A stretch of 64,000 bases of DNA from Polaribacter sp. NJDZ03. Lineage in GTDB: Bacteria; Bacteroidota; Bacteroidia; Flavobacteriales; Flavobacteriaceae. Position 1 is the first letter of the stretch, and each line of letters opens with the position of its first letter. Shown piece by piece: positions 45,325 to 54,631 of this stretch. The stretch lies in assembly GCF_019263805.1 (NCBI RefSeq), contig NZ_CP079195.1, forward strand, positions 375,501 through 439,500, read 5' to 3'. The translations under genes and the position numbers were made by a program. The notes below the pieces were generated by a model, which worked only from the letters and a program-made list of their open reading frames with translations, ran no database searches and was not told where the DNA came from.

Positions 45325-45345
45325 AGACAGTATAAAAATAATATT

Positions 45346-45945
45346 ATGAATATCGATTTTAGTAAAAACAACGACGGCTTAGTACCCGCAATCATTCAAG
45401 ATGCAACCACAAAAAATGTATTGATGTTGGGGTATATGAATGAAGAAGCATTTGCAAAAACACAAGAAACTAAATTAGTAACTTTTTTTTCTAGAACTAA
45501 AAATAGACTTTGGACCAAAGGAGAAGAAAGCGGAAATGTATTGAATTTAGTGGATATAAAACTAGATTGTGATAATGATACATTATTAGTTTCTGTAAAT
45601 CCAAATGGACCAACCTGTCATAAAGGATCAGCTACTTGTTGGGGAGAAGAAAATAAACAAAACTATGGTTTCTTTTCTACGTTAGAAGATGTAATTGCAG
45701 AAAGAGTAGCTAATAAAGATACAGAGAAATCTTACGTTGCGAGTTTATTTGCAAAAGGAATTAATAAAGTTGCACAGAAAGTGGGTGAGGAGGCAGTGGA
45801 AACTGTTATTGAGGCAATGGATAATAACGACGAGTTGTTTTTGTATGAATCTGGAGATTTAATGTTTCATTATTTAATGTTGTTGCAAGCAAAAGGATTT
45901 ACTTTAAAAGACATTGAAAAGGAATTAAAAGGAAGACGTAAATAA
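45346..45945 (+). CDS. hisI: Bifunctional PRA-CH/PRA-PH enzyme HisIE
   Basis: 199 residues from the ATG at 45346 (MNIDFSKNNDG); the in-frame ATG at 45319 is repeat sequence. N-terminal PR-AMP cyclohydrolase (FSRTKNRLWTKGEESGN, DCDNDTLLV, and Zn Cys in GPTCHKGSATCW). C-terminal PR-ATP pyrophosphatase (about 110-199; KVGEEAVETVIEA). Steps 2 and 3 of His synthesis. Last gene of the operon. Confidence 0.95.
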   Translation: MNIDFSKNNDGLVPAIIQDATTKNVLMLGYMNEEAFAKTQETKLVTFFSRTKNRLWTKGEESGNVLNLVDIKLDCDNDTLLVSVNPNGPTCHKGSATCWGEENKQNYGFFSTLEDVIAERVANKDTEKSYVASLFAKGINKVAQKVGEEAVETVIEAMDNNDELFLYESGDLMFHYLMLLQAKGFTLKDIEKELKGRRK

Positions 45946-45947
45946 GT

Positions 45948-47444
45948 TTATCCATTTATCAAATTTAACGTGACCAAATAAATATCTTGTTTGGTCATTT
46001 TTGCTTTTAGCCATGCAAAGAAACTTATCATAAAAATATCTTCTTCTTCATTGTTAATCCAACTAAAAGAAGTTTCTACTTTATCTTTAAATTCAATTGT
46101 TGTAGCCACCTCTGGGTTTTTGTAATAGATTTCTACTAACTTTAAATAGGTAATTACTTTTTCTTGGTTTATTGCTGTTAGATTAGAGAAATAGTTTCTT
46201 TTAAAGCTTTTTAACCTAGAATCTACCAAATCTATATTACCCAAATCTATTAGTAATAAAATTTCAATTAAGTTTTTTTTAATAGTCCAAACAATTCCGG
46301 CTTTTTCAATATACCATTTATCTGTATGGTAAAATTTAGATACTATTTTCTGAGCTTTCTTTAAGGATTTATGCTGATAATAAAATACGATTAAAGAAAG
46401 AGAGAAGTCTAATTGAGCAACAATATCTGTGTTTTTTTTATCAATATAAGGTTCTATTAAAGCAATAGCTTGTTCTTGTTTATTTGTATAATTTAAGTTT
46501 AAAGCATGTAGCAAGTTGTACTTAGGAATAAAATCATTATAATATTTTTTCTTTTCCGCATTCATATAGAAGAGCATCAGTTTTAAATATTTTTGAGATT
46601 CATTAAACTTCTTGCTTCTAAAAAGTACATTCGCAATTAAATACAACACCTCTAAGTGATAATTGAGTTGTTTGTCTTTTGATGTATGATTTTGAATAAC
46701 TTGATATGTTTCTATAATAAATTCTTCAATATGATAATAATCAAATTTTTGAGCAGAAGAAATGCTGGTGATTTGAATAATCTGATACAAGGATTTGAAG
46801 GATAAAGAATTGGAAATTGTGATGTTTTGTTCTTTTAAAGCAACATCTATCAATTTTTTAATGTCAATTTTAGATTTATTTTGATGGTAATTGGCTAATG
46901 AGGTTCTAATTTTAGCGTAGGCAATATTCAGATTGTCTTCTAAAATAAGTCGATTTTGGTTTTCTTTAAAATCTACAATTAATGTATCTAAATTTAAGTC
47001 CGAATTTAAATGAGCATATTGAATTTTAGTATGGTATACTTCATTTAAAAGTGCAAATAATTGGTATTCAGTTGCCGTTATAATAGTTTTATCTAAAATT
47101 TGATACCCCACTTTTAGTAGCCCTTTTTTGAGAAAATATCGTGCAGAAAGAATGTTTTTTATCAAAAGAATATCAATGGAATTTTCTTCTTTCATGCTTG
47201 TGTTTGCTGTAAAATCTATAAGAGATTGAAATAACCGTTTTCTAAGGGCATGTAAAGCTATTTTATTCTGTTTTCCGTACAATTTGTCAGAAATTTCTTT
47301 AGACGATAAGTTATCTTTTAACAAAAGCGTTACTAATTGACAGTTTTTAGCATCCTTTCTCTTATTCTTTTTATCAAGATAAGTAAGGAAATCTTGTTGT
47401 TGTTCCTTTGTAAAAGTACTTAATACTTCTTTTAAATTTATCAT
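45948..47444 (-). CDS. Unknown helical-repeat protein
   Basis: 498 residues, no signal peptide or membrane helix. I do not recognise a family. It is almost all alpha-helical with repeated amphipathic pairs (e.g. FLYLANVLFRSKKFNESQKYL-like, YHTDKWYIEKAGIVW), as in TPR-type solenoids. The N-terminal 80 residues (FTKEQQQDFLTYLDKKNKRKD) could be a small DNA- or protein-binding helical domain. It is convergent with hisIE, with stop codons 2 bp apart. Function is unknown; a scaffold role is a guess. Confidence 0.75.
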   Translation of the reverse strand: MINLKEVLSTFTKEQQQDFLTYLDKKNKRKDAKNCQLVTLLLKDNLSSKEISDKLYGKQNKIALHALRKRLFQSLIDFTANTSMKEENSIDILLIKNILSARYFLKKGLLKVGYQILDKTIITATEYQLFALLNEVYHTKIQYAHLNSDLNLDTLIVDFKENQNRLILEDNLNIAYAKIRTSLANYHQNKSKIDIKKLIDVALKEQNITISNSLSFKSLYQIIQITSISSAQKFDYYHIEEFIIETYQVIQNHTSKDKQLNYHLEVLYLIANVLFRSKKFNESQKYLKLMLFYMNAEKKKYYNDFIPKYNLLHALNLNYTNKQEQAIALIEPYIDKKNTDIVAQLDFSLSLIVFYYQHKSLKKAQKIVSKFYHTDKWYIEKAGIVWTIKKNLIEILLLIDLGNIDLVDSRLKSFKRNYFSNLTAINQEKVITYLKLVEIYYKNPEVATTIEFKDKVETSFSWINNEEEDIFMISFFAWLKAKMTKQDIYLVTLNLING

Positions 47445-47594
47445 TATATCGTCAGTAAATGTCTTGTAAATATACTTAAATAATGTTTTATTATTAATTT
47501 TTGATGCTTTTTATCGTCAGTAATTATTAAAAATTGAATTCTCAGAACTTTAAAAGAGTTGCAAATTTGTATCATAATTATTAAACTAAATATT

Positions 47595-48083
47595 ATGAAT
47601 TATCAAACAACATCTTCAATTAATGAAGAAACTAAAAAAGAAAGTAAAAAGAAAAAAGTAAAGAATGAGTTAAACTCAAAACCAACGTCTGCTTATGTTG
47701 GGGCTTCTTGGGGAGCTTTAATGATTGGTTTGGTTTCTTACTGTATTGGTTTATGGAATGCCGCGATGGAATTGAATGAAAAAGGATTTTATTTTGCTAT
47801 TCTTTTAATGGGTATTTACGCTGTAATTTCTCTACAAAAAGCGGTAAGGGATAAAGCAGAAGAGATTAAAGTAAGTGAAATGTATTACGGAATAAGTTGG
47901 GTTGTAGTTCTTGCAGCAATATTGTTATTAATTATAGGGCTTAGAAATGCTGATTTACTTTTAAGTGAAAAAGGGTTTTACGGAATTTCATTTCTGCTAA
48001 GTCTATTTGGGGCAATTACTGTACAGAAAAATACCAGAGATATAGATTTTATCAATAATAAATTAACATACGAGAAAAGTTAG
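47595..48083 (+). CDS. YiaAB two-helix inner-membrane protein
   Basis: 162 residues from the ATG at 47595 (MNYQTTSS); an in-frame ATG 36 bp upstream adds residues that do not fit. A charged N-terminal tail (about 30 residues) precedes two copies of the YiaAB unit: GLWNAAMELNEKGFYF..AVRD and GLRNADLLLSEKGFYG..NTRD. Four membrane helices in total. Function is unknown. Its own terminator follows. Confidence 0.85.
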   Translation: MNYQTTSSINEETKKESKKKKVKNELNSKPTSAYVGASWGALMIGLVSYCIGLWNAAMELNEKGFYFAILLMGIYAVISLQKAVRDKAEEIKVSEMYYGISWVVVLAAILLLIIGLRNADLLLSEKGFYGISFLLSLFGAITVQKNTRDIDFINNKLTYEKS

Positions 48084-48107
48084 TTTAGTAATGGTTTGAG
48101 ATAACCA

Positions 48108-48137
48108 AAACCTCACAAGTTTATGCTTGTGAGGTTT
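48108..48137 (+). terminator. Terminator after the YiaAB gene
   Basis: AAACCTCACAAG / CTTGTGAGGTTT, perfect 12-bp stem with a 6-nt loop. The T-tract is short. 24 bp after the stop. Confidence 0.7.
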
Positions 48138-48214
48138 AAATAGTTGTAGTAAGTTAAAATAAATGCAAAATAGGTTAATCAGTAATTTTATTTATAGCTA
48201 TTCTATATTTACCT

Positions 48215-49156
48215 TTGAGTAATAAATTACTTCTTTTGAAAAAATCAAAAATATTAATAGTCTTAGCGTTTTTTACAATTTATATTGTTTGGGGTTCTAC
48301 TTATTTATTTAATAAGATTGCAGTAACCGCTTTACCTCCTTTTTTTATGGCTTCAATCCGTTTTTTAGGTGCAGGAGTTTTAATTATGATGATTTCTAAA
48401 ATATTGAAATTAGATCTTAGAATTACTAAAAAGCAATTGATTAACTGTTGTATCTCTGGCTTTTTTTTCTTGGTGTATGGAAACGGCGTTTTTGTTTGGG
48501 CACTTGTTTATTTAGATAGTGGTTTTGCAGCTTTGTTAGCATCTACACAGCCATTATTTGTATTAATATTATTACGATTAATAGATAGAAAACCGATGCA
48601 AAAACAATCTGTAATTGGTGTTGCTTTGGGTATTTTAGGAATGTATTTGTTGGTAAGTCAACAATCTATAACCGCTTCTGAGGGTAGTTTACTCGGTATA
48701 TTTATGATTTTAACCTGTGTGTTAAGTTGGAGTTATGGAGGTGTGTTTGTTTCTAAAGCAGATTTACCTAAAAACTTCTTTATTACTACAGGATATCAAA
48801 CCTTGTTTGCAGGCTTAGTTTTGTTAATTATGAGCTTCAGTTTTAATGAAACTATGATTTCACCTTTCAATTGGTCTCAAGAAGTACAATTATCTATGGT
48901 TATGTTAGTTGTTTTTGGAAGTATTATTGCATTTACAGCCTTTAATTATTTGCTGAAATTAGTATCTACAGAAAAAGTTGCTACTTCTGCTTATGTAAAT
49001 CCTATTATAGCAATGCTTTTAGGATGGTATTTTTTAGATGAAAAATTTACTAATCAATCTATTCTAGCATCTATTGTTTTATTAACAGGTGTCTATTTTA
49101 TTACTTCTAGAAAAAGGATTGCAAAGGTAGATGCAGAAGAAGTCATAAAACCATAA
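48215..49156 (+). CDS. EamA/DMT-family transporter
   Basis: 313 residues with ten hydrophobic segments arranged as two EamA repeats (first VWGSTYLFNKIAVTALPPFFMASIRF, second WSYGGVFVSKADL and FNYLLKLVSTEKVATSAYVNPIIAMLLGWYFLDE). Members export amino acids or other metabolites; the substrate cannot be told. The start is a TTG (48215); there is no ATG before residue 46. Confidence 0.88.
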   Translation: MSNKLLLLKKSKILIVLAFFTIYIVWGSTYLFNKIAVTALPPFFMASIRFLGAGVLIMMISKILKLDLRITKKQLINCCISGFFFLVYGNGVFVWALVYLDSGFAALLASTQPLFVLILLRLIDRKPMQKQSVIGVALGILGMYLLVSQQSITASEGSLLGIFMILTCVLSWSYGGVFVSKADLPKNFFITTGYQTLFAGLVLLIMSFSFNETMISPFNWSQEVQLSMVMLVVFGSIIAFTAFNYLLKLVSTEKVATSAYVNPIIAMLLGWYFLDEKFTNQSILASIVLLTGVYFITSRKRIAKVDAEEVIKP

Positions 49157-49390
49157 ATATGTAAAAAATGAAAACTCTTTTTATTTCGTATTTCTAATTT
49201 AGTTATTGTCTTACCATTTTAAGAAGCTCTCTTGTTGTTTTAATCCTTTATTAGTCTTTTTTATTCATAGATTTATTAGACTAAGAAATTATAAAATGTT
49301 TTGTATCCTATTACGTATAACTCAAGTATCATAATAATTAAGATTCGTTTTTACATAGTTCTTTATATATTTTTACATAAATAAAAATCA

Positions 49391-51418
49391 TTGCAAACAA
49401 TTACAATTACATATCTCATTTTAGCTTTGTTACTGAGTCTTTCAGTAGCTTATTTTCAGTACTTTTTTAAAGAAAAAAATAAGGCTAAAATTAATGTTGT
49501 ACTATTTTTTTTAAAAGCATTGAGTCTTTTTTTGTTACTTTCACTGCTGATAAACCCAATAATAAAAAAAACAGAACTAGAAAACACAAAGCCTGTTTTG
49601 TCTGTTTTAGTAGATGCCTCTAAATCTATTTCGTTTTTTAAGGAAACGAAGAACATAGCAACATTTTTATCTGAAATTAAAAAGGATAAAAGTATTAATG
49701 AGAAATTTGATATTAATAGCTTTAGTTTCGGAAGTGATATAAAGCCATTAGACTCACTTTCTTTTAAAGAGAATGAAACCAATGTGTCTAAAGCAATAAC
49801 GGCTGCAAATGATTTGTATGAGGATAAAATTGCGCCGATAATCCTACTATCAGACGGAAACCAAACGATTGGTAATGATTATGAATTTATCAATTCTAAG
49901 CAAAAGATATATCCCATTGTTTTTGGTGATACGATTCAGTATCAAGATTTAAAAATAAGTCAGTTAAACGTTAATAAATATAGCTATATAAAAAATAAAT
50001 TCCCGGTAGAAGTATTCTTGAATTATGAAGGAAAGGAAAATGTAACTTCTCAGTTTTCGATTTATAAAGATGGAAAAACTGTTTTTACTAAAAAAATACA
50101 ATTCTCAGCAACGAATAATGTTCAAACAATTTCAACAAATATAACTTCAAGTAAAGAAGGTCTTCAATATTACACAGCATCAATTAATAAGATAGAAGGA
50201 GAGAAAAACACAAAGAATAATAGCAAAAGTTTCTCTGTAGAAGTAATCGATGAACAAACAAAAGTATTGATTTTAACTTCAGTTTTACATCCGGATTTAG
50301 GTGTTTTAAAAAAATCAATAGAAAGTAATAAACAACGTTCAGTAGATGTTTTTTTAATTGATGAATTTAAACTCAATATCAATGATTATCAGTTAGTTAT
50401 TTTTAATCAACCGAACAATAAGTTTAATAAGGTTTTAAATGAGGTTAAATCGAATAATAGCAACTGTTTTTTAATCTCTGGAGTAAATACAGATTGGAAT
50501 TTTATCAACAAACAACAATTAGGATTCAAGAAAAATGCGCTGAATCAAACAGAAAATTATGGTGCCTCTTTTAGTGATTCTTTTTTAACTTTTTCTCAAA
50601 AAGATATTGGTTTTAATCAATTTCCGCCGCTTAAAGATCAATTTGGAGAAGTTGACATTTCTAAAGAACATCAAATATTATTGTATCAAAATATAAATGG
50701 ATTAGAAACCAAGCAACCTTTATTGATAACTTTAGAAGATAATAATCAGAAATCTAGTGTTTTGTTTGGAGAGGGGTTATGGAAATGGAGAGCGGCTAGT
50801 TTTTTAAACTCAAATTCCTTTCAAGATTTTGATGCTTTTATTGGGAATTTAGTTCAGTATTTAGCATCAAATAAGAAACGAAATCGCTTAGAGGTAAATG
50901 CAGAAAGTTTGTATCCTGCCAATTCGGTTATTAAAATATCCGCATTTTATACAGACAAAAATTATCTGTTTGATGCTAGAGCTACATTAGAGATAACCGT
51001 TACTAATATGGCAACAAAAGAGGTTGTAAGAAATCCATTTTCATTAATAAATAACGCTTATCAAACGGAAATTGAAAACCTCATTGCTGGAGATTATAAT
51101 TATAAAGTTTCTGTAAACGGACAAAATATACATGCCTACGGTAAGTTTAAAATTACAGATTACCAAATAGAAGAACAGTTTACCAATGCAAACGCTAAAA
51201 AACTTCAAAAACTGGCAAATAATACAGCAGGAAAGCTTTATTTTAAAGATGAAGTAAACAAATTAAAGAAGGCCCTTTTAGCTGATAAATCTTATTATAC
51301 AACACAAAAATCAATAATTAAAGAAGAAAATTTAATAGACTGGAAATGGGTTTTATTTATTGTTATAAGCTTGTTATCTATAGAATGGTTTATTAGAAAA
51401 TATTACGGTAAAATTTAA
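49391..51418 (+). CDS. VWA-domain membrane protein
   Basis: 675 residues, with a TTG start. Two N-terminal membrane helices (about 5-25 and 36-55), then a VWA-like part with the MIDAS-type start SVLVDASKSISFF and IILLSDGNQTIGN. A long extracytoplasmic beta-rich segment follows and one last membrane helix (WVLFIVISLLSIEWFI) near the C-terminus. Function is unknown. Precedes a thioesterase gene by 20 bp. Similar proteins of about this length occur across flavobacteria, to my knowledge without a defined role. Confidence 0.82.
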   Translation: MQTITITYLILALLLSLSVAYFQYFFKEKNKAKINVVLFFLKALSLFLLLSLLINPIIKKTELENTKPVLSVLVDASKSISFFKETKNIATFLSEIKKDKSINEKFDINSFSFGSDIKPLDSLSFKENETNVSKAITAANDLYEDKIAPIILLSDGNQTIGNDYEFINSKQKIYPIVFGDTIQYQDLKISQLNVNKYSYIKNKFPVEVFLNYEGKENVTSQFSIYKDGKTVFTKKIQFSATNNVQTISTNITSSKEGLQYYTASINKIEGEKNTKNNSKSFSVEVIDEQTKVLILTSVLHPDLGVLKKSIESNKQRSVDVFLIDEFKLNINDYQLVIFNQPNNKFNKVLNEVKSNNSNCFLISGVNTDWNFINKQQLGFKKNALNQTENYGASFSDSFLTFSQKDIGFNQFPPLKDQFGEVDISKEHQILLYQNINGLETKQPLLITLEDNNQKSSVLFGEGLWKWRAASFLNSNSFQDFDAFIGNLVQYLASNKKRNRLEVNAESLYPANSVIKISAFYTDKNYLFDARATLEITVTNMATKEVVRNPFSLINNAYQTEIENLIAGDYNYKVSVNGQNIHAYGKFKITDYQIEEQFTNANAKKLQKLANNTAGKLYFKDEVNKLKKALLADKSYYTTQKSIIKEENLIDWKWVLFIVISLLSIEWFIRKYYGKI

Positions 51419-51438
51419 AAATAAAAATAGAATTAAAT

Positions 51439-51828
51439 ATGAGATTTCACACAAGAAAATGGGTAAAACCAGAGGATTTGAACCCAAACGGAACTTTGTT
51501 TGGAGGTAGATTATTACAATTTATTGATGAAGAAGTAGCTATTTATGCAATTATTCAATTAGAACACACAAAAACGGTTACAAAATATATGTCTGAAATA
51601 GATTTTGTAAGCTCTGCAAGACAAGGAGATATTATAGAAATAGGTATTGATGTTTTAAAGTTTGGAAATTCTTCTCTTACTTTAACGTGCAGTGTTAGAA
51701 ATAAATTAACAAGAAAAACCATTATTGAGGTAGAGAAAATTGTTATGGTTTGTTTAGATGAAAATGGGAACCCTAAAAAGCATGGAAAAACGGAGATTGA
51801 ATACGTAAGAGATCGATTAGTAGATTAG
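51439..51828 (+). CDS. Acyl-CoA thioesterase (hotdog fold)
   Basis: 129 residues with the YciA/BACH-like pattern: NPNGTLFGGRLLQFIDEEVAIYA with the catalytic Asp/Glu region, VSSARQGDIIEIG, and KIVMVCLDENGNP. Hydrolyses acyl-CoA in the cytoplasm. Twenty base pairs behind the VWA gene, probably co-transcribed. Confidence 0.9.
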   Translation: MRFHTRKWVKPEDLNPNGTLFGGRLLQFIDEEVAIYAIIQLEHTKTVTKYMSEIDFVSSARQGDIIEIGIDVLKFGNSSLTLTCSVRNKLTRKTIIEVEKIVMVCLDENGNPKKHGKTEIEYVRDRLVD

Positions 51829-51902
51829 ATTTAAGATTCATTTTTTATCTTAACAAATGTTAATTGTTAACCATCTTTAAGCGAATATATAGTTTATATA
51901 TA

Positions 51903-51933
51903 TTGTGTTTCACAAAGTTAAATTGTAAATTTG
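51903..51933 (+). promoter_or_regulatory. Promoter of the prohibitin gene
   Basis: TTG at 51903-51905, 20 bp, TAAATTTG at 51926-51933: matches TTG-N19/21-TAnnTTTG. Start codon 23 bp after the -7 box. Confidence 0.7.
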
Positions 51934-51955
51934 TAGTTAATCAAAATTTATAAGT

Positions 51956-52786
51956 ATGGCGAATAATCAAGTAGATCTAAAGTTTCCTAAGGGAGGTGTT
52001 TTTTTTATCATTTTAGCGGTAGTATTAATCATTTTATTTTCTAAATCTACAGTAACTATTGGGCCTGGAGAAGGAGGTGTTGTTTTTGAAGCTTTAGGAG
52101 ATGGTATTAATACAGATAAAACCTACGGAGAGGGTTTTCAGATTGTTGCACCTTGGAATCGTATGATTGTAAGAAAGGTTCGTCAGCAGTCTATATCTAC
52201 TGAAATGAATGTACTTTCTGTAAATGGATTAGAGGTTAAGGTAAACGGTACAATTTGGTATGAGCCTGAATTCTCTAATTTAGGAATGTTGATAAAAACA
52301 AAAGGAGAAGAATATGAACGTGAGTTGCTAGATCCAGCAATTAATGCGGCAGCAAGAAGTGTTGTTGGGCGTTACACTCCAGAGCAATTATATTCTAGTA
52401 AAAGAGATGTAATTGAACAAGAAATTTTAGATGAAATTAAAATAGTTTTAAAAGAGCAATTTTTACTTGTAAAAAGAGTTTTGGTAGAAGATGTAAAATT
52501 ACCAACTACTATTAGAACTGCAATTGAAACGAAGTTAAAGCAAGAGCAAGAATCTTTAGAATATGAATTTAGATTAGCAAAAGCGAAGAAAGAAGCAGAG
52601 AGACAAAAAATTGATGCAGAAGGTAAAGCAGTTGCAAATAAAATTTTAAGTGCATCTTTAACTGATAAAATTTTACAAGAAAAAGGAATCGGTGCTACTT
52701 TAGAGTTGGCTAAATCACCAAACAGTAAAGTGATTGTTATTGGTTCTGGTAAAGATGGTTTACCTATTATTTTAGGAAATCAGTAA
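51956..52786 (+). CDS. Prohibitin/SPFH family membrane protein
   Basis: 276 residues. One N-terminal membrane helix (FFIILAVVLIILFSKS), then the SPFH/band-7 domain (TIGPGEGGVVFEALG, WNRMIVRKVRQQSIS, LNVLSVNGLEVKVN-like strands, RSVVGRYTPEQLYS), and a coiled coil rich in Glu/Lys/Ala (residues 200-240). Prohibitin-like members scaffold membrane microdomains and often interact with FtsH. Single gene with its own promoter and terminator. Confidence 0.93.
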   Translation: MANNQVDLKFPKGGVFFIILAVVLIILFSKSTVTIGPGEGGVVFEALGDGINTDKTYGEGFQIVAPWNRMIVRKVRQQSISTEMNVLSVNGLEVKVNGTIWYEPEFSNLGMLIKTKGEEYERELLDPAINAAARSVVGRYTPEQLYSSKRDVIEQEILDEIKIVLKEQFLLVKRVLVEDVKLPTTIRTAIETKLKQEQESLEYEFRLAKAKKEAERQKIDAEGKAVANKILSASLTDKILQEKGIGATLELAKSPNSKVIVIGSGKDGLPIILGNQ

Positions 52787-52844
52787 AAAGATAATTTCCG
52801 CTAACTCGGGAGGTAAAATTAATAAGAGAAATTTTTTCTCAATG

Positions 52845-52872
52845 AAAATCCAGCGAAATCTGGATTTTTTTT
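52845..52872 (+). terminator. Terminator after the prohibitin gene
   Basis: AAAATCCAG / CTGGATTTT with a CGAAAT loop and a T run, 58 bp after the stop. Confidence 0.85.
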
Positions 52873-53401
52873 GTGCCTATTTTTAGAAATTTATAGTTCT
52901 GTTAAGGTAGTTTTAGGTTATATCTAAAGTATCTTTTGCTATCTTATAAACGCAGGTAATTGTGTAAAGCTATTGTTTATTTTACAATGGTTATTGGTTT
53001 TACCTAGCTCTATGTTTTTTTAGTTCTGGCTATAATCAAAAATAAGTTAATACGTATTGTAAAATTCATTTGAAATTACAGAGAAGAGTTATAAAGGCTA
53101 TAAAAGAAATTTAAAAGGTGTTTTTAAAGAGGTTAAAAAAGTGTGATATAAAGTAAGAATGTCATTGTATTATAGTTTGTTTTTAGTAGTTGATTAGAGT
53201 TGGAAGCAATATTGTTTTTGGCTCTTTCTAGCTTTAGCAACTTGTGTTTAATTAATAGTATCTAGCACAAAATTTAACTTCTAAGCTTTGTGTTTTCTAA
53301 TTATCTTGCAAGTTATTTTTAAGAAAGGTAGGGATTTAAGAAAATATGTTTAAATAAATTAATTGAAGAATAGAAGTTTAGAAAAGATTTTATAAATAAA
53401 A
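52873..53401. other. Gene-free AT-rich intergenic region
   Basis: About 530 bp between two convergent terminators. I see no open frame with coding character on either strand, no tRNA, and no repeat. Possibly the site of a lost gene. Confidence 0.55.
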
Positions 53402-53427
53402 AACCTTGAGGGTTTAGCCTCAAGGTT
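53402..53427 (-). terminator. Terminator after the carboxypeptidase-regulatory-like gene
   Basis: AACCTTGAGG / CCTCAAGGTT, loop of 6, with a T run on the minus strand (A run at 53396-53401). It serves the gene at 53460-54263. Confidence 0.85.
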
Positions 53428-53459
53428 ATAATAATATTATTGTTTTTAGGTATAAGAAA

Positions 53460-54263
53460 TTAATTCTTTACGGGAATTTTATCACGTTCAATTTTACCAT
53501 TTTTAATTGCTTTGTAGTTTTCATAACAATCCAATACAGCTTCAATCATCTGTAAATCAGAAGCTTTTTTAATAAAATATTCAGAGTAGTTACAGTCCGT
53601 AAGTAGTTCTGTAAGTTCTTGCCTGTCCATTTGCAAATACTCCATCATTACTTCTCTATCAAACTTACCAGCCAGCATTTTACGTAAATCATCCTCTTTT
53701 TTAAGTTTCTGTAATTTTTTTAATTGTTTCGGTTTGCTTCCAAAGAGATTGTATAAATAATCTACAGGTTGAAATAATGCTGCAATTGGTGATGAGAAGT
53801 CTTTTCCTTTAGGTTTACCAACTTCGTAGGTTTGTGGAAGACCATTAATTTTAATTCTTGTAAATCGATCTTTAGGTACTAGTTTTACATCAATTTCTAA
53901 AACCCCTATTAATTGGGTAGATTTTATAACAACTTCTCTAATTTCTTCTGGTTTTTCATACAAAGCAATTAGCAACTCGTTACCTTTTAATAAATCGTTT
54001 GTAATTTTTAATTTTATCGATTCATACCCTAAGTAAGAAACTAAAATAGTGTCATTAGCTTTTGTAGGAATTTCAAAAAAACCTCTATCATCTGTAATTG
54101 TACCTACTACGGTATTAAGATTTAGGATGTGAGATGCGCTTAAAGCTTTTTTAGTTTCGGCATGAATAATTTGACCTTTTAAGGTTTTAATACGAAGGGT
54201 ATCGTTCTGAGAGAATGTGCTTAAGGAAGCTAATAAGCACAAAAAATATAGTAGTCTTTGCAT
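53460..54263 (-). CDS. Carboxypeptidase-regulatory-like (CarboxypepD_reg) protein
   Basis: 267 residues from the ATG at 54263 (MQRLLYFLCLLASL); the longer in-frame start at 54311 is rejected as it precedes the signal peptide. Signal peptide ends near TFSQNDTL. A CarboxypepD_reg-like beta-sandwich follows (LKGQIIHAETKKALSASHI, DRGFFEIPTKANDTILVSYLGYE), then a second, mainly helical part (LFGSKPKQLKKLQKLKKED, LQMDRQELTELLTDCNYS) with no recognised family. Exported to the envelope. Similar two-part proteins are frequent in Flavobacteriaceae; the role is unknown. Confidence 0.82.
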   Translation of the reverse strand: MQRLLYFLCLLASLSTFSQNDTLRIKTLKGQIIHAETKKALSASHILNLNTVVGTITDDRGFFEIPTKANDTILVSYLGYESIKLKITNDLLKGNELLIALYEKPEEIREVVIKSTQLIGVLEIDVKLVPKDRFTRIKINGLPQTYEVGKPKGKDFSSPIAALFQPVDYLYNLFGSKPKQLKKLQKLKKEDDLRKMLAGKFDREVMMEYLQMDRQELTELLTDCNYSEYFIKKASDLQMIEAVLDCYENYKAIKNGKIERDKIPVKN

Positions 54264-54570
54264 ATTGCAATAATAGGAATAATTGCTTTTAGAAAGGTTA
54301 ATTTTTTGCAAAACCCTGCTGTTTTTTTACTGTTGATTTAATATAAAAGTGATTTGTTACTAATTAATACATAAAATAAGCAAATTAAGAAGAAAATGCA
54401 ATAACTTATAGATTTGTGTTTTGGTAAATAATTGATAGACCGCGAAAGGAGATTTTAGACAATGAAAAGAATGAATTTTAAGACACTATAATCGATTCGT
54501 ATCTATTTTCTTTGTTAGTTTGTACTTTTAAATAGTAGGTACAAGTAATGGTTATGTTGATTGTTAATCA

Positions 54571-54608
54571 AAAAAATAAGCTCTTTATTTAAAAAGAGCT
54601 TATTTTTT
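54571..54608 (-). terminator. Terminator after the 34-residue gene
   Basis: AAAAAATAAGCTCTTT / AAAGAGCTTATTTTTT: perfect 16-bp stem around a 6-nt loop. On the minus strand it lies 23 bp after the stop of the small gene at 54632-54736. It also has a T-rich side on the plus strand, so it may act in both directions. Confidence 0.8.
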
Positions 54609-54631
54609 ATTTAATATATGTTTATTTCTAT

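Noticed and set aside
38498..45345. Repeats between the his genes read as a CRISPR array
   Set aside because: They are palindromes of different families, each at a single intergenic place, without regular spacing or unique spacers, and no cas gene is nearby.
51419..51955. VWA protein, thioesterase and prohibitin genes as one operon
   Set aside because: The first two are linked, but the prohibitin gene has its own consensus promoter (51903-51933) after a 127-bp gap.
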